Assembly (NCBI GenBank): GCA_003225455.1
Contig: QIAB01000069.1
Location: 1-44,891 of the forward strand
Origin: Acidobacteriota bacterium
GTDB lineage: Bacteria > Acidobacteriota > Terriglobia > Terriglobales > Acidobacteriaceae
Direction of reading: 5' to 3'
Length of the DNA stretch: 44,891 bases
Each line of letters begins with the position of its first letter. The stretch's first letter is position 1. The position numbers and the translations under genes were made by a program. The notes under the pieces were generated by a model that had not been told where the DNA came from, did not search any database, and saw only the letters and a list, made by a program, of their open reading frames with translations. Positions 7,692 through 17,819 of the stretch are shown piece by piece.

Positions 7692-8948
7692 GTGAGCAGC
7701 TCGCCTTCTCATGATTCGTTAGGCCACTCTGCATTTCGGCCGGATCGGCAGGACCCGTACCTTCGCGTTCTCTGTGTCAACATCTTCGTCCGCGATCAGG
7801 ACCGAAGTTTGCGGTTCTATGTCGACCAGCTTGGATTCGGCCTGGTCATTGATGAGAGCTACGAGTCCGGTGGCCGTTGGGTGGCGGTCGCGCCTCCAGA
7901 TGGCAACACGGTTCTCGCGCTCATCACTCCCAAGCGCAACTCCGCAGAATCCAAGCTGATTGGCCGCTGCAGACATACTGTGTTGGTTACCGAAGATGTT
8001 ATGGCCAAGTTCGACGAGTGGCGGAGGCACGGGGTTCGGTTTCATCATCCGCCGCAGACCACGCTCTGGGGCGGAATTTTCACCCGCTTTGACGATTTGG
8101 ATGGAAACTCCTTTGCACTTGTGGGACGGGATGACTTTGTTCGCGAGATCGAAGCGCAGCGCCGGGCGGCTGCCGAGAAGATGGAGGCCGAACGCCGCAT
8201 CACCCAGGAGCTGGAAATTGCAAAACAGGTCCAGGCAAGGCTCTTTCCGCAAGCGCTGCCTCAACTCCAAACCCTCGACTACTCGGGTATTTGCGTTCAG
8301 GCCCGTGAGGTCGGCGGCGACTATTACGATTTTCTAGACCTGGGCCGAGAGCGGCTTGGAATAATCATCGGGGACACTTCCGGAAAGGGTATCGGGGCCG
8401 CCCTCTTGATGGCCAACTTACAAGCGAACCTGCGGAGCCAGAGTGCAATCGCTTTGGATCAGCCGCAGCGCTTCTTGCGATCTGTGAACCAGCTTTTTTA
8501 CGAGAATACAACCGACAGCGCCTATGCGACGCTCTTCTTCGGCGAATACGATGATACAGCGAGGCGCTTGCGCTACGCGAACTGCGGGCACTACTCCCCT
8601 CTTCTCCTCCGCCGCGACGGCACTCTCGAACGGCTCGACTCGACGGGGACAGTGTTGGGGATGTTCCAGGAATGGGATTGCTCCGTCGAGGAACGCGAGC
8701 TCTTCCCCGGAGACACTCTGGCACTCTACACTGACGGAATAACCGAATCATTCAACGATGCGAGAGAGGAATTCGGCGAGCAGCGCTTGAGCGAAGCGTT
8801 GGGACGAAATCGTGAGCGGTCTGCCCAGGGTTTGATGGCGGCGATCGTTGATGAAGTTCGCCAGTTTAGCCCCCGCGAACAGCACGACGATATAACTCTA
8901 ATAGTTGCCAAATGCAGGGGAGATAGTGCTCGTGCGAATCGAGTTTAG
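7692..8948 (+). CDS. VOC-domain and PP2C-type (SpoIIE/RsbU) phosphatase fusion
   Basis: A 418-residue fusion. Residues about 22-148 form a glyoxalase/VOC domain (VNIFVRDQDRSLRFYVDQLG, then HTVLVTEDVMAKFDEW, and FDDLDGNSFALVGRDDF at the end). A charged, probably coiled-coil linker follows (about 150-178: REIEAQRRAAAEKMEAERR). Residues about 185-410 form a PPM/SpoIIE serine phosphatase with VGGDYYDFLDL, IGDTSGKGIGAALLMANLQA, YANCGHYSPLLL and QHDDITLIVAK. The phosphatase metal-binding Asp positions are present. The VOC part probably senses a small ligand and steers dephosphorylation of an anti-sigma-factor antagonist; that is inference. The start used is a GTG at 7692 with no strong ribosome site. 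No anti-sigma or antagonist gene is adjacent. Confidence 0.88.
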   Translation: MSSSPSHDSLGHSAFRPDRQDPYLRVLCVNIFVRDQDRSLRFYVDQLGFGLVIDESYESGGRWVAVAPPDGNTVLALITPKRNSAESKLIGRCRHTVLVTEDVMAKFDEWRRHGVRFHHPPQTTLWGGIFTRFDDLDGNSFALVGRDDFVREIEAQRRAAAEKMEAERRITQELEIAKQVQARLFPQALPQLQTLDYSGICVQAREVGGDYYDFLDLGRERLGIIIGDTSGKGIGAALLMANLQANLRSQSAIALDQPQRFLRSVNQLFYENTTDSAYATLFFGEYDDTARRLRYANCGHYSPLLLRRDGTLERLDSTGTVLGMFQEWDCSVEERELFPGDTLALYTDGITESFNDAREEFGEQRLSEALGRNRERSAQGLMAAIVDEVRQFSPREQHDDITLIVAKCRGDSARANRV

Positions 8949-9054
8949 GGAAGGGCCTGGTCCAGGCTTTCTTATCCTACATCTGCTTTAGAACGCGTGG
9001 GTCCCCCGGGGCCTCTCTCCTGCGGTTGGAGAGACGGGCTGCCATTGGATTACC

Positions 9055-10366
9055 ATGCTGGCGACCACAGCAAGGGAGTTGCGTGCACTCCGCATGAAGA
9101 CCTCCGGCAAACCTCTCGTCCCCGTATTAGCTTTCTTTTTGGCCCTTTCGATGTGGGGGTATTACGCGCATACCCGTCAACTCATAGCACAGCGGCTGGC
9201 TGCTAACGGATTTCCAGAACGGAATTTTTCTGATTTATTCCCGCGCTGGCTGGCTACGCGGGAACTGCTGCTCAATGGTTGTGATCCCTACTCCGCAGAG
9301 GTCACCAGGGACATTCAGCGAGGGTATTACGGGCGTCCGCTTGACAGGAGCCGAGCCACTGATCCTATCGACGAACAGCGCTTTGCCTACCCACTATTCG
9401 TTGTCTTTTTGCTGGCTCCCACCATTGGCCTGCCATTCACTGTGGTCAAATCACTATTCACCCTGCTTCTGTCTGCATGTTTGGACAGTTCTCCTCTGGA
9501 TTCAGGTCATGGGACTGAAAGCGGGACGAGACAAAATCGTCGCTTGCATTCTCCTCGCCCTCGCCACCATCCCATATGCTCAAGGAATACAACTCCAGCA
9601 ACTTAGTGTGCTGGTTGCGTTCCTCCTGGCCGCGTCAGTGTACGCATTGGCAAAGGAGAAATTCATCGTCGCAGGATCGTTGCTGGCGCTTGCGCCAACT
9701 AAGCCGCAACTCTCCATCTGGTTTATCGGTTTTGTGCTGCTCTGGTCGGTGTCGGGGTGGAGGTCGCGAAAGTGGGTCGCGATCAGCTTCTTCACGGTCC
9801 TGATTGTGTTCATGCTAGCTTCAGAAGTCTTGCTGCCCGGATGGTCGTTTCAATTTCTCGCTGGTATCCTGCCATATCTTCGCTATACCCAGGCAACTAC
9901 AAGCGTCCATCAGCTCTTTGGTCGGATTGGGGAAACAATTGTCCTAGTTCTCCTCGCAGCAATGGTCGCACTCGCAGCCTGGCGTGCCAGATTCGAGGCG
10001 GTCGATTCCGGTCGTTTTAGACTAGCCGTCTCACTGGTTCTCGTTTTCACCTGCGTTTTTATTCCAAGCCTAGCACCGCATAACCAGGTCTTGCTGGTGC
10101 CAGCCTACCTGCTCCTGGTGAAAGAGCGAAAGTGCATATGGGCAGGCGGACGGATCGCCCGCTCGCTCTGGTCTGCTGCTTGGCTCACCGTCGTCTGGCC
10201 CTGGGTGGCCGGGACGTTACTTGCGACAACACTCGTATTTGATCTCGCAAACTCCCGCCTGTGGGACCTGCCTCTTGCCACGAACCCGCTCATCCCGATC
10301 GCAGCATTCGCAGCCCTAGTACCGCTGCTCGTCCGACAAGCAGATCGGGCTACGTCGTTCGGTTAG
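9055..10366 (+). pseudogene. GT87/DUF2029-type membrane glycosyltransferase, frameshifted
   Basis: A polytopic membrane protein of the GT87 (mannosyltransferase-like, GT-C fold) family, which uses lipid-linked sugars on the outer face of the membrane. The N-terminal part has a first membrane segment (PVLAFFLALSMWGYY) and the characteristic periplasmic loop FSDLFPRWLATRELLLNGCD followed by PYSAEVTRDIQRGYYGRPLD. After TVVKSLFTLLLSA the sense continues in another frame from about 9480 (TVLLWIQVMGLK), then QGIQLQQLSVLVAFLLAASV and a series of hydrophobic segments to 10366. Dropping one T from the TTT run at about 9480-9482 restores one frame of about 436 residues. The sugar and acceptor are unknown. 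Confidence 0.8.
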
Positions 10367-10534
10367 GCAAAGACCGAATCCGACAGGACAATGGATGAAA
10401 TTCCGACAGCCGGAAACCTGGTGCGCCTCAGTTGATGCAGTCAAGGCGATTACACTCAGAACTCGCTGACTTAGGTGCAAAAATCTTTCGTGCTTGCCTT
10501 TTTGCCGCACACCGACGATAAATAGAAGCAAGCT

Positions 10535-13500
10535 ATGATTAGGTGTTGGGGCGCTTTTTCTCTTACTGTCGCGTTGGCGACGTCACTAGCCGGCCGCGCG
10601 CAAACTCCACCGCTTCGCCCTCCTGCCAAAGATGACTATTCGCGAGAGCCCGCGATCATTGAACAGATGTCAACCAGGATTGCCTTTGACAACGGTGGAA
10701 GTTTTACCCGTGATCAAACCAGCCGCGTACGCGTACAAACCGACGCCGGAATTAAGCAATGGGGCCTGCTGAGCTTTCCGTTTCAATCTGCAACGCAGAT
10801 TGTGGAGATTGATTACGTGCGGGTCCGCAAGGTTGACGGCAGCACCATCGTTACCCCGGCCGATAACATCCAGGACCTAGATTCGGAGATCACACGCAGT
10901 GCTCCCTTCTACAGCGATCTGCGGGAGAAACATGTCGCTGTCAAGGGCTTGGGCAACGGCGACATTCTCGAATACGAGGCGCACTGGCACACTACTAAGC
11001 CACTGATTCCGGGGCAATTCTGGTTCCAGTACAATTTTCACCGCGACGGCATCGTGCTCGACGAGCGCCTCGAAATCAAGATGCCCGCCGAACGCGCGGT
11101 CAAGGTGAAGGGACCGCAAGCCACCCAGACAATCCGTATGGAGGCGGGTTCCCGCGCCTATACCTGGACGTATTCGAGGCTGCAAAGCGTCAAGGACCCT
11201 GAGAGCGACCAGAAAAACGAAATTGATACAGCGCTCGGCCGCCTTCCCTCGGCGGACGTGCAAATCAGCAGTTTCCAAAACTGGGAAGAAGTGGGCCGCT
11301 GGTACTGGAATCTCCAAAAAGACCGTATCGAACCCACCCCCGCCATCCGCGCCAAAGCGTCAGAGCTCACTAAGGGCATGACGGACGACGACGCCAAGCT
11401 GCGTGCCCTTTACAGCTTCGTGAGCACGCAGTACCGCTACATTGGAATCGCGTTCGGCATCGGACGATATCAGCCGCACGCGGCCGACGACGTCCTCAGC
11501 AACAACTACGGCGACTGCAAGGACAAGCACACGCTGTTGGCTTCTTTGCTCCAGGCATCTGGCTTTACGATCTATCCCGCACTCATCAGTTCTAGCTGGA
11601 AAATCGATCCTTGGCTATCTGCCGCATGGCAAAGAAAAAGATGTCGTCTGGCTCGACACCACGCCGGAGGTTGCGCCCTTCGGCTATCTAATGACTCCTT
11701 TGCGCAACAAGCAGGCATTGGTTATGTCGGGAGAGAAATCGATTCAGCTACTCTCCACGCCCGCCGATCTGCCTTCCCCCAGCACTGAAGCCTTCAAAAT
11801 CGATGGCAAGCTCAGCGACGACGGCACGTTCCAAGCCAAGGTCGAGGACACAACTCGTGGAGATCCCGAAGTCATTATGCGCGCGGTTTTCCGCCAGGTG
11901 CCGCAACCCCAGTGGAAAGATTTGGTGCAGCGGATCTCCTACGCGCTAGGCTATGCCGGCACCGTGAATGATGTCAGCGCGAGCATTCCCGAAGCAATCA
12001 GCGAGCCATTTCACTTTTCTTATTCCTACAACCGGAAGGACTATCCCGACTGGAGCAACCGGCAGTTTACTGTTCCTGGGCTGCCGTTCTATACGCCCCC
12101 AGTCAAAGACGATGCCAAATATCCGATCTGGCTTGGATCTCTAGCAGAGACAATGTCAGACTCCACGGTAAGGCTCCCGCAGGGCTATAAACCGCAATTG
12201 CCATCGAACCTGGACCTGAAGTATGACTTCGCGGAATACCATGCCTCTTATTCGCTGGATCGGGGTGCGCTTGTGGCAAAACGCCGTTTGCTCATCAAAC
12301 TGCACGAGGTCTCCGTGGCCAAGTTCGAGGACTATCGGGCCTTCGTCAAAAAACTGCAGAACGACGTGAATCAGTACGTGCAGACCTCGTCCTCGTCCTT
12401 GGGTGCGCCCGGTATCCAGAATGCTTCGCCATTGCCGAACTCTCCGCTTCCAGGAACAATCCCTTCATTCGTGAGCAGCATTCGGGAGCTGCCGGCGAGC
12501 GATTCTTCTGAAGCGAACCGGCTGGAAGCCGATGCGCGGGACAAGATGACGAGCCGTGACCTGCAGGGTGCCACGTCTTCTTCTATATCGTGCAGTGTCA
12601 GCCGACCCTAAGTTTACGCGGGCCTGGGTGTTACTGGGAGTGTTGCTGCTCGGGCAGAAACAAGTGGATGCCGGGATGGACGCGTTTCACAAGGCCATGG
12701 CCGCCGATCCTGCGCAACCCGCAATTCCCAAAGCTCTGGGTTACAGTCTGATGGCGGATTCAAGGTTCGAAGATGCGGTTCCGGTTTGGCAGGATTATAT
12801 GAAGGCGCATCCCGACGACGTGGACGGCCCGGCGAATCTGGGTAATTGCCTGCTCAAGTTGAAGCGATATTCGGAAGCGGCGGCGACCTTTGAGGCGGCG
12901 GTAAAGATCAGGGGAGATCGGGCCAACCTGCAAGCGAGTTTGGGTTCGGCCTACCTGCTCGCAGGAGAGCGTGAGCAAGCCATAGCCGCGTTCACCAAAC
13001 TGGCTGACGTGGATGGGGAGGGGATCTATTTCAACGACGTAGCCTACGAGATGGCAAATGACGATTTGCAGCTGCCCCTCGCCTTCGACTATGCAAAGAG
13101 AGCGGTGCGAGCGGCGGAAGAGCAGTCACAGAAGATTGCGTTGCCAGATCTGAAGATGGAGGACGTGAGACAGATTTTCAAACTGGCAGCCTACTGGGAC
13201 ACGCTGGGGTGGGTGGATGAACGGATGTCACACTTGGACGAGGCGGAGCGATATTTGCAGGCCTCGTGGAAGCTGACGCAGGATGGAGTGGTGGCGGGTC
13301 ACCTGTGTCATCTGTACAGACGCGTCCACAAGACGGAGCTCGCTGTCCGGATGTGCCGCATGGGAATATCCCGCATGTCGATGTCACAACAGCTAACGCC
13401 GGGCCAGTATCAAACCGAGATAGCTGCGGCGCAGGAGAATCTGAATCACTTGACCGGCCATCCGGCGAAGCCAAAGAGTACAAGCGACGAATCCGGTCTG

Positions 13501-13803
13501 ATCATTCGCGAACGTGAATTCAAGCTGCCACGGTTCTTGCCTGGGACCCAGAGTGCCGAGTTTTTTGTGCTGCTGGTGACGGATGGCAAGACCAAGACAT
13601 TCGAGGTTGAGGATGTGAAGTTCATCAGTGGATCTGACAAGACGAAACTTCAGGGGAAACAACTCAAGAGCATCAATTTCAATGTACCTTCGCCGAGCGA
13701 CGTTCCCACGCGCTTCGTATGGCGCGGAATTCTGGGTTGCTACCAATACACTGGCTGTTCTTTCGTCCTGCTCGACCCGGCAACGGTAAACTCGCTGAAC
13801 TAG
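10535..13803 (+). pseudogene. DUF3857 / transglutaminase-like / TPR protein with two frameshifts
   Basis: A large exported protein of a family frequent in Acidobacteriota. It starts with a signal peptide (MIRCWGAFSLTVALATSLAG, then RAQ) and a DUF3857 domain (about 40-230). A transglutaminase-like core has the Cys motif NNYGDCKDKHTLLASLL. The frame breaks at about 11611 after SSSWKIDP and resumes in the next frame at GYLPHGKEKDVVWLDTTPEV; the usual stretch like DVPSPAQFDHVI is missing, consistent with a 35-base loss. A second break at about 12568-12585 joins SRDLQGA to YRAVSADPKFTRAWVLLG, after which TPR repeats (about 12600-13050) and a C-terminal beta domain follow. The joined length is near 1,090 residues. 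The function is unclear; the transglutaminase-like core could be a protease or a cross-linker. Confidence 0.8.
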
Positions 13804-14108
13804 CGGCAACCTGCGGAGAAAGTGGCGGACTCCTAACTACTGCGAGGGTGAGGCCCCTTTTAGCCGTGTAGGGAGTGATACAGACCGTTCGTTTGGGGCA
13901 TAGTCTGAATCGCATGAAAAGACAACCCCCATGAGATGATCGTTGAGCACCGAGGTTGAAGTAATGGGGTTCTGATGCGACGGAAAACCGCGTTCGGGGA
14001 GAGAGCGAGTAAGCGCTCTTGGGTACTTTGGTTCCATCCGTCTGCTGGCCAACGGACACCTCGTCGTGAACGTTGGGAATCCCTAAACTGTGAGTCGGAG
14101 AAGTTTAG
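13804..14108. other. 305-base gap with no gene recognised
   Basis: Short frames here on either strand show no protein-like features, and the longest antisense frame belongs to the shadow of the next gene. No clear terminator hairpin with a T-run is visible. A GGAG at 14097-14100 serves as the ribosome site of the following gene. Confidence 0.5.
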
Positions 14109-14741
14109 GTGACCATCGACGAAGAACTGAACCTTCTCGACTCGAACCTGCGACGCTTGAAGATCGAGTACGAGATTTACTTTAGCAATCCCAGCAAGAA
14201 GCCGCCGTCCGACATCGAGTGGAAAGTTCTCAGCTTGCTTCGGAAATTCAGTGACGGTGGCCGCATGAGCTTCACACAGCGGTTTCGCTACAACGAAATG
14301 GCACAGCGTTATGCCATTTACAGCGATCTGTGGCGCAAGAAGAGCCGAATTCGAGAAGAAGGCTACCGCCGTCCGCAAGATGCGCTGCTCTCCATTCAAG
14401 GCGTGCGCGAAGAAGAACATGAACCCGAGCACAAGGTTTATGGGGTGGGGCACGCCGGTGGGGCAGCGGCCGCCGCTGCGCCAGCCATTGAAGACAGACC
14501 CGTCACGGTGCAGTGCTCCGATGGGGGCGCCGAGCAAGAACAGGTACTCAGGCTGTATCAGGCGCTGACCGAAGCAAAGAAGAAGGCTGGCGAGCCGGTC
14601 TCGGGAACCATCGACAGCTTCACTTCATTCGTCCAGAAGAAAACTGCGCAGATTCGCAAACAGTATGGCTGCCAGGCGGTCGAATACAGCGTGGAAATGC
14701 AGGGTGGTCATGTGAAGCTGAAGGCGAAGGCAAAGACGTAG
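14109..14741 (+). CDS. MXAN_5187 C-terminal-domain-like protein
   Basis: A 210-residue cytoplasmic protein with no signal or membrane segment. The N-terminal half (about 1-95) resembles the helical domain named after Myxococcus MXAN_5187: DEELNLLDSNLRRLKIEYEI, then FTQRFRYNEMAQRYAIYSDL. An Ala/Gly-rich linker (about 112-128) joins it to a C-terminal helical part, VLRLYQALTEAKKKAGEPVS followed by FTSFVQKKTAQIRKQYGCQA. The second part ends in a short beta segment rich in Lys. The start is a GTG at 14109 with GGAG eight bases upstream. Its biochemical role is not known to me. It stands alone between a DUF3857 gene and purH. Confidence 0.75.
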   Translation: MTIDEELNLLDSNLRRLKIEYEIYFSNPSKKPPSDIEWKVLSLLRKFSDGGRMSFTQRFRYNEMAQRYAIYSDLWRKKSRIREEGYRRPQDALLSIQGVREEEHEPEHKVYGVGHAGGAAAAAAPAIEDRPVTVQCSDGGAEQEQVLRLYQALTEAKKKAGEPVSGTIDSFTSFVQKKTAQIRKQYGCQAVEYSVEMQGGHVKLKAKAKT

Positions 14742-14874
14742 GGACAGTTGCCCTCGGCCGTCCGTCCGAGCGAAGTCGACAGTTTCCAATTTCCTGGCAT
14801 CCACAGTCATCCTCTCTGCTGATAGAATTTTCCGTGACAGAATCTCCCTGACATCCCAGCCTTCGAGGTCATCC

Positions 14875-16446
14875 ATGCCAGAGACCCTATCCCCGATTCG
14901 ACGCGCCATCCTCAGCGTCACCGACAAGACCGGGATCGTCGAGTTCGCCCGCGAGCTTGCAGCCATGGGCGTGGAACTGATTTCGACCGGCGGCACGGCC
15001 AAGTTGCTGCGGGATTCAGGAATCAGGGTGAAAGATGTTTCTGAGCTAACTGGATTTCCAGAGATGCTGGATGGCCGCGTGAAGACGCTCCACCCCAAGG
15101 TTCACGGAGGCATTCTGCATCGGCGTGAGAATGCCTCGCATCGCAGCGCGGTTGCGGAACATGGTATTGAGCCGATCGACATGGTGGTTGTAAATCTTTA
15201 TGCCTTTGAGAAAACTGCAGCCAAGCCGGGCGTGCACTTTGAAGAGCTGATTGAAAATATCGATATTGGCGGGCCGTCCATGATCCGTTCCGCGGCGAAG
15301 AATTTTCAGGATGTCGCTGTGGTTACTTCGCCGGCTGATTATCGGCTGATTGCCGATGAGATGGCGAAATCTGGTGGCGTGCTTTCCTCGACTACAAAAT
15401 GGCGGCTCGCGCAAAAGGCTTTCGCCACCACGGCGGCATACGATTCCGCGATCGCTTCTACTTTGGAGCGAGTGAGCGCGAATGGCCGGTTCGAGTTGCA
15501 CGCCCTCGAAGAAGGATTCCCGCAAACTCTGCGGCTTTCGTTCAACAAGGTCATGGATCTCCGTTACGGCGAAAACCCCCATCAGAAAGCCGCGATGTAT
15601 TCGGATGGATCGGGCACAGGCGTAGCCAACGCGCGCCAATTGCAGGGCAAGGAGCTTTCCTATAACAATATTGCCGACCTGCAGGCGGCGTGGGATTTAG
15701 CTCAGGAATTCGACGAGCCAGTATGCGCGATTATTAAGCACACGAACCCTTGCGGCACGGCGACCGGCAAGACTCTGGCGGAAGCCTATAAGAAAGCTCT
15801 TGAATGCGATCCCGTGTCGGCGTTTGGTGGTGTGATCGGCGTGAATCGCCCAATTGATGGCGATGCCGCTGAAGAAATGGCCAAGCTTTTTCTGGAAGTG
15901 ATCGCCGCGCCGGCATTCGATGAAGCTGGTACAGCTAGATTTGCGGCCAAGAAAAATCTCCGCCTGGTTGAAATATCGAACGCGTCGCAGAAGTGGATTT
16001 TGAAAAATGTCTCAGGCGGAATTCTGGTGCAGGATGCGGACGTGCGCCCGCTTTCTGAAACTGACCTGAAGGTCGTGACCAAACGCCAGCCCACAACGGA
16101 AGAAAAGCGCGCACTGCTCTTTGCCTGGAAGGTCTGCAAGCACGTCAAATCGAACGCGATACTCTACGCGCGTGACGGCCAAACCGTTGGCGTAGGCGCA
16201 GGCCAGATGAGCCGTGTGGATTCCTGCAAAATCGGCGCGCAGAAAGCCGTGCTGCCGCTGAAGGGTACCGTCGCGGCTTCCGATGCGTTTTTTCCGTTTC
16301 CCGATGGAGTCGAAGAGATCGCCAGAGCCGGCGCGACTGCAATCATTCAGCCAGGAGGATCAGTACGCGACCAAGAGGTGATCGAGGCCGCGGACCGGTT
16401 TGGATTGGCGATGATTCTTACGGGAGTGAGGCACTTCCGACACTGA
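14875..16446 (+). CDS. purH: Bifunctional AICAR formyltransferase / IMP cyclohydrolase
   Basis: PurH carries out the last two steps of IMP synthesis. The 523-residue product has an N-terminal MGS-like IMP cyclohydrolase domain (RRAILSVTDKTGIVEFAREL, ELISTGGTAKLL, GRVKTLHPKVHGGIL) to about residue 200. The AICAR transformylase domain follows, with LRYGENPHQKAAMY, IIKHTNPCGTA (catalytic Lys-His), CDPVSAFGGVIGVNRPI and a C-terminal end at SVRDQEVIEAADRFGLAMIL. Length and motifs are complete. CGAGGT lies just before the ATG. It converges on trmFO with only 20 bases between the stop codons. Confidence 0.97.
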   Translation: MPETLSPIRRAILSVTDKTGIVEFARELAAMGVELISTGGTAKLLRDSGIRVKDVSELTGFPEMLDGRVKTLHPKVHGGILHRRENASHRSAVAEHGIEPIDMVVVNLYAFEKTAAKPGVHFEELIENIDIGGPSMIRSAAKNFQDVAVVTSPADYRLIADEMAKSGGVLSSTTKWRLAQKAFATTAAYDSAIASTLERVSANGRFELHALEEGFPQTLRLSFNKVMDLRYGENPHQKAAMYSDGSGTGVANARQLQGKELSYNNIADLQAAWDLAQEFDEPVCAIIKHTNPCGTATGKTLAEAYKKALECDPVSAFGGVIGVNRPIDGDAAEEMAKLFLEVIAAPAFDEAGTARFAAKKNLRLVEISNASQKWILKNVSGGILVQDADVRPLSETDLKVVTKRQPTTEEKRALLFAWKVCKHVKSNAILYARDGQTVGVGAGQMSRVDSCKIGAQKAVLPLKGTVAASDAFFPFPDGVEEIARAGATAIIQPGGSVRDQEVIEAADRFGLAMILTGVRHFRH

Positions 16447-16466
16447 AACCCCGACGATTTCGATTT

Positions 16467-17819
16467 TCAATCCGCGATTACGAGAGGCGCAGTTCTTATC
16501 GCGAGGCTCAAATCCACTTTTTCTTGCCAACGGCAAAATTCCGTCAATGCCAACTCACATTGCCTGCGATGGCGCTCTTGCCTATTGCGAATTTTCTCGG
16601 AAGGTGGCGGCAGCAGGTCGAACGTGATATTCGCTGGCTGAAAATTCTTTGCATCAGCGTGTGTCACGTAGTGGACCAGTGATCCGAATGCGGTCTCTCG
16701 CGGCGGTGGTATGGGTTCTGCGCCAGACGCAAGCACTGCGCCATGAATTCCCGCCATCAGCCCCGTGGCAATTGATTCGACATAACCTTCTACTCCGCAG
16801 ATTTGGCCGGCGAACAGCACGCGCGGGTGTGCCTGCATCCGCAGCGTTTCACGCAACAGCGTGGGAGCATTGATATATGTGTTGCGATGAATCTGGCCGT
16901 AGCGGATAAACCGGGCGTTTTCGAGGCCAGGAATCAGCCGCAGAATCCGAGCCTGTTCGCCAAACTTCAAGTGATTCTGAAATCCGACCAGATTGTACGA
17001 ATCTGCGCGCAGGTTTTCCTGGCGTAACTGAACGACCGCATACGGCATCAGTCCAGTTCGTGGATCTTTTAATCCAACCGGCTTCATTGGACCGAAGCGC
17101 AGCGTATCACGTCCACGACGGGCGATCTCTTCGATCGGTAAGCAACTCTCGAAATAGTTCAACTTCTCCCAATCGCGATCTTCGACCGATTGCGCTGAGA
17201 CCAGTGCTTCGTAGAAGCGATCATACTCATCTTCCGACATTGGGCAGTTGATGTAATCGGCAGAACCTTTGTCGTAGCGGGCGGCCAGGTACACCTTTGA
17301 CATGTCAATCGAGTCGGCTTCGACAATTGGACTGATTGAGTCATAGAAGTACAGATGTGACGACCCGCTCAGGCGGGCGATCTCTTGCGAAAGAATGTCG
17401 GATGTCAACGGCCCAGTGGCGATGATTGTGATCAGATCTTCATCGATGCTCGTGACCTCTTCTCGCCGAATCGTGATCAGCGGCTCACGCGAGAGGGCTT
17501 CCGTGACTTGCGCGGCAAACTTCGCACGATCGACAGCCAGCGCATGTCCAGCCGGAACTGAGCACTCACGAGCAATCTCCATCAGCAACGATCCTGCCCG
17601 CCGCATTTCCTCCTTCAGCAGCCAGGGAGCAGTGTTCTCCGTGTCGGATTTCAATGAGTTTGAGCAGACCAACTCGGCGAAGTGGTCGGTCTGGTGCGCT
17701 GGAGTCGAGCGCACCGGCCGCATTTCAAATAGTTCGACAGCAATGTCGCGCTGCGCAATTTGCCACGCGGCCTCCGATCCAGCCAGGCCCGCGCCGATAA
17801 CTCTAATTTTTGCGTTCAC
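16467..17819 (-). CDS. trmFO: Methylenetetrahydrofolate-tRNA-(uracil-5-)-methyltransferase
   Basis: TrmFO makes 5-methyluridine at position 54 of tRNA using methylene-THF and FADH2. The 450-residue protein starts with the FAD dinucleotide fold IRVIGAGLAGSEAAWQIAQR and continues with ELFEMRP and the motif FAELVCSNSLKS (Cys near residue 52, equivalent to the reactive Cys of the family). Further family stretches are NTAPWLLKEEMRRAGSL, FGPMKPVGLKDPRTG, VQLRQEN and LFAGQICGVEGYVESIATGL. Length is normal. The ATG overlaps the stop of the upstream GNAT gene by four bases, so the two are co-translated. Confidence 0.97.
   Translation of the reverse strand: MNAKIRVIGAGLAGSEAAWQIAQRDIAVELFEMRPVRSTPAHQTDHFAELVCSNSLKSDTENTAPWLLKEEMRRAGSLLMEIARECSVPAGHALAVDRAKFAAQVTEALSREPLITIRREEVTSIDEDLITIIATGPLTSDILSQEIARLSGSSHLYFYDSISPIVEADSIDMSKVYLAARYDKGSADYINCPMSEDEYDRFYEALVSAQSVEDRDWEKLNYFESCLPIEEIARRGRDTLRFGPMKPVGLKDPRTGLMPYAVVQLRQENLRADSYNLVGFQNHLKFGEQARILRLIPGLENARFIRYGQIHRNTYINAPTLLRETLRMQAHPRVLFAGQICGVEGYVESIATGLMAGIHGAVLASGAEPIPPPRETAFGSLVHYVTHADAKNFQPANITFDLLPPPSEKIRNRQERHRRQCELALTEFCRWQEKVDLSLAIRTAPLVIAD

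Noticed and set aside
13860-14537. Long antisense frame over the MXAN_5187-like gene
   Set aside because: It has no recognisable domain, and the opposite strand carries a family-like protein with a ribosome site.
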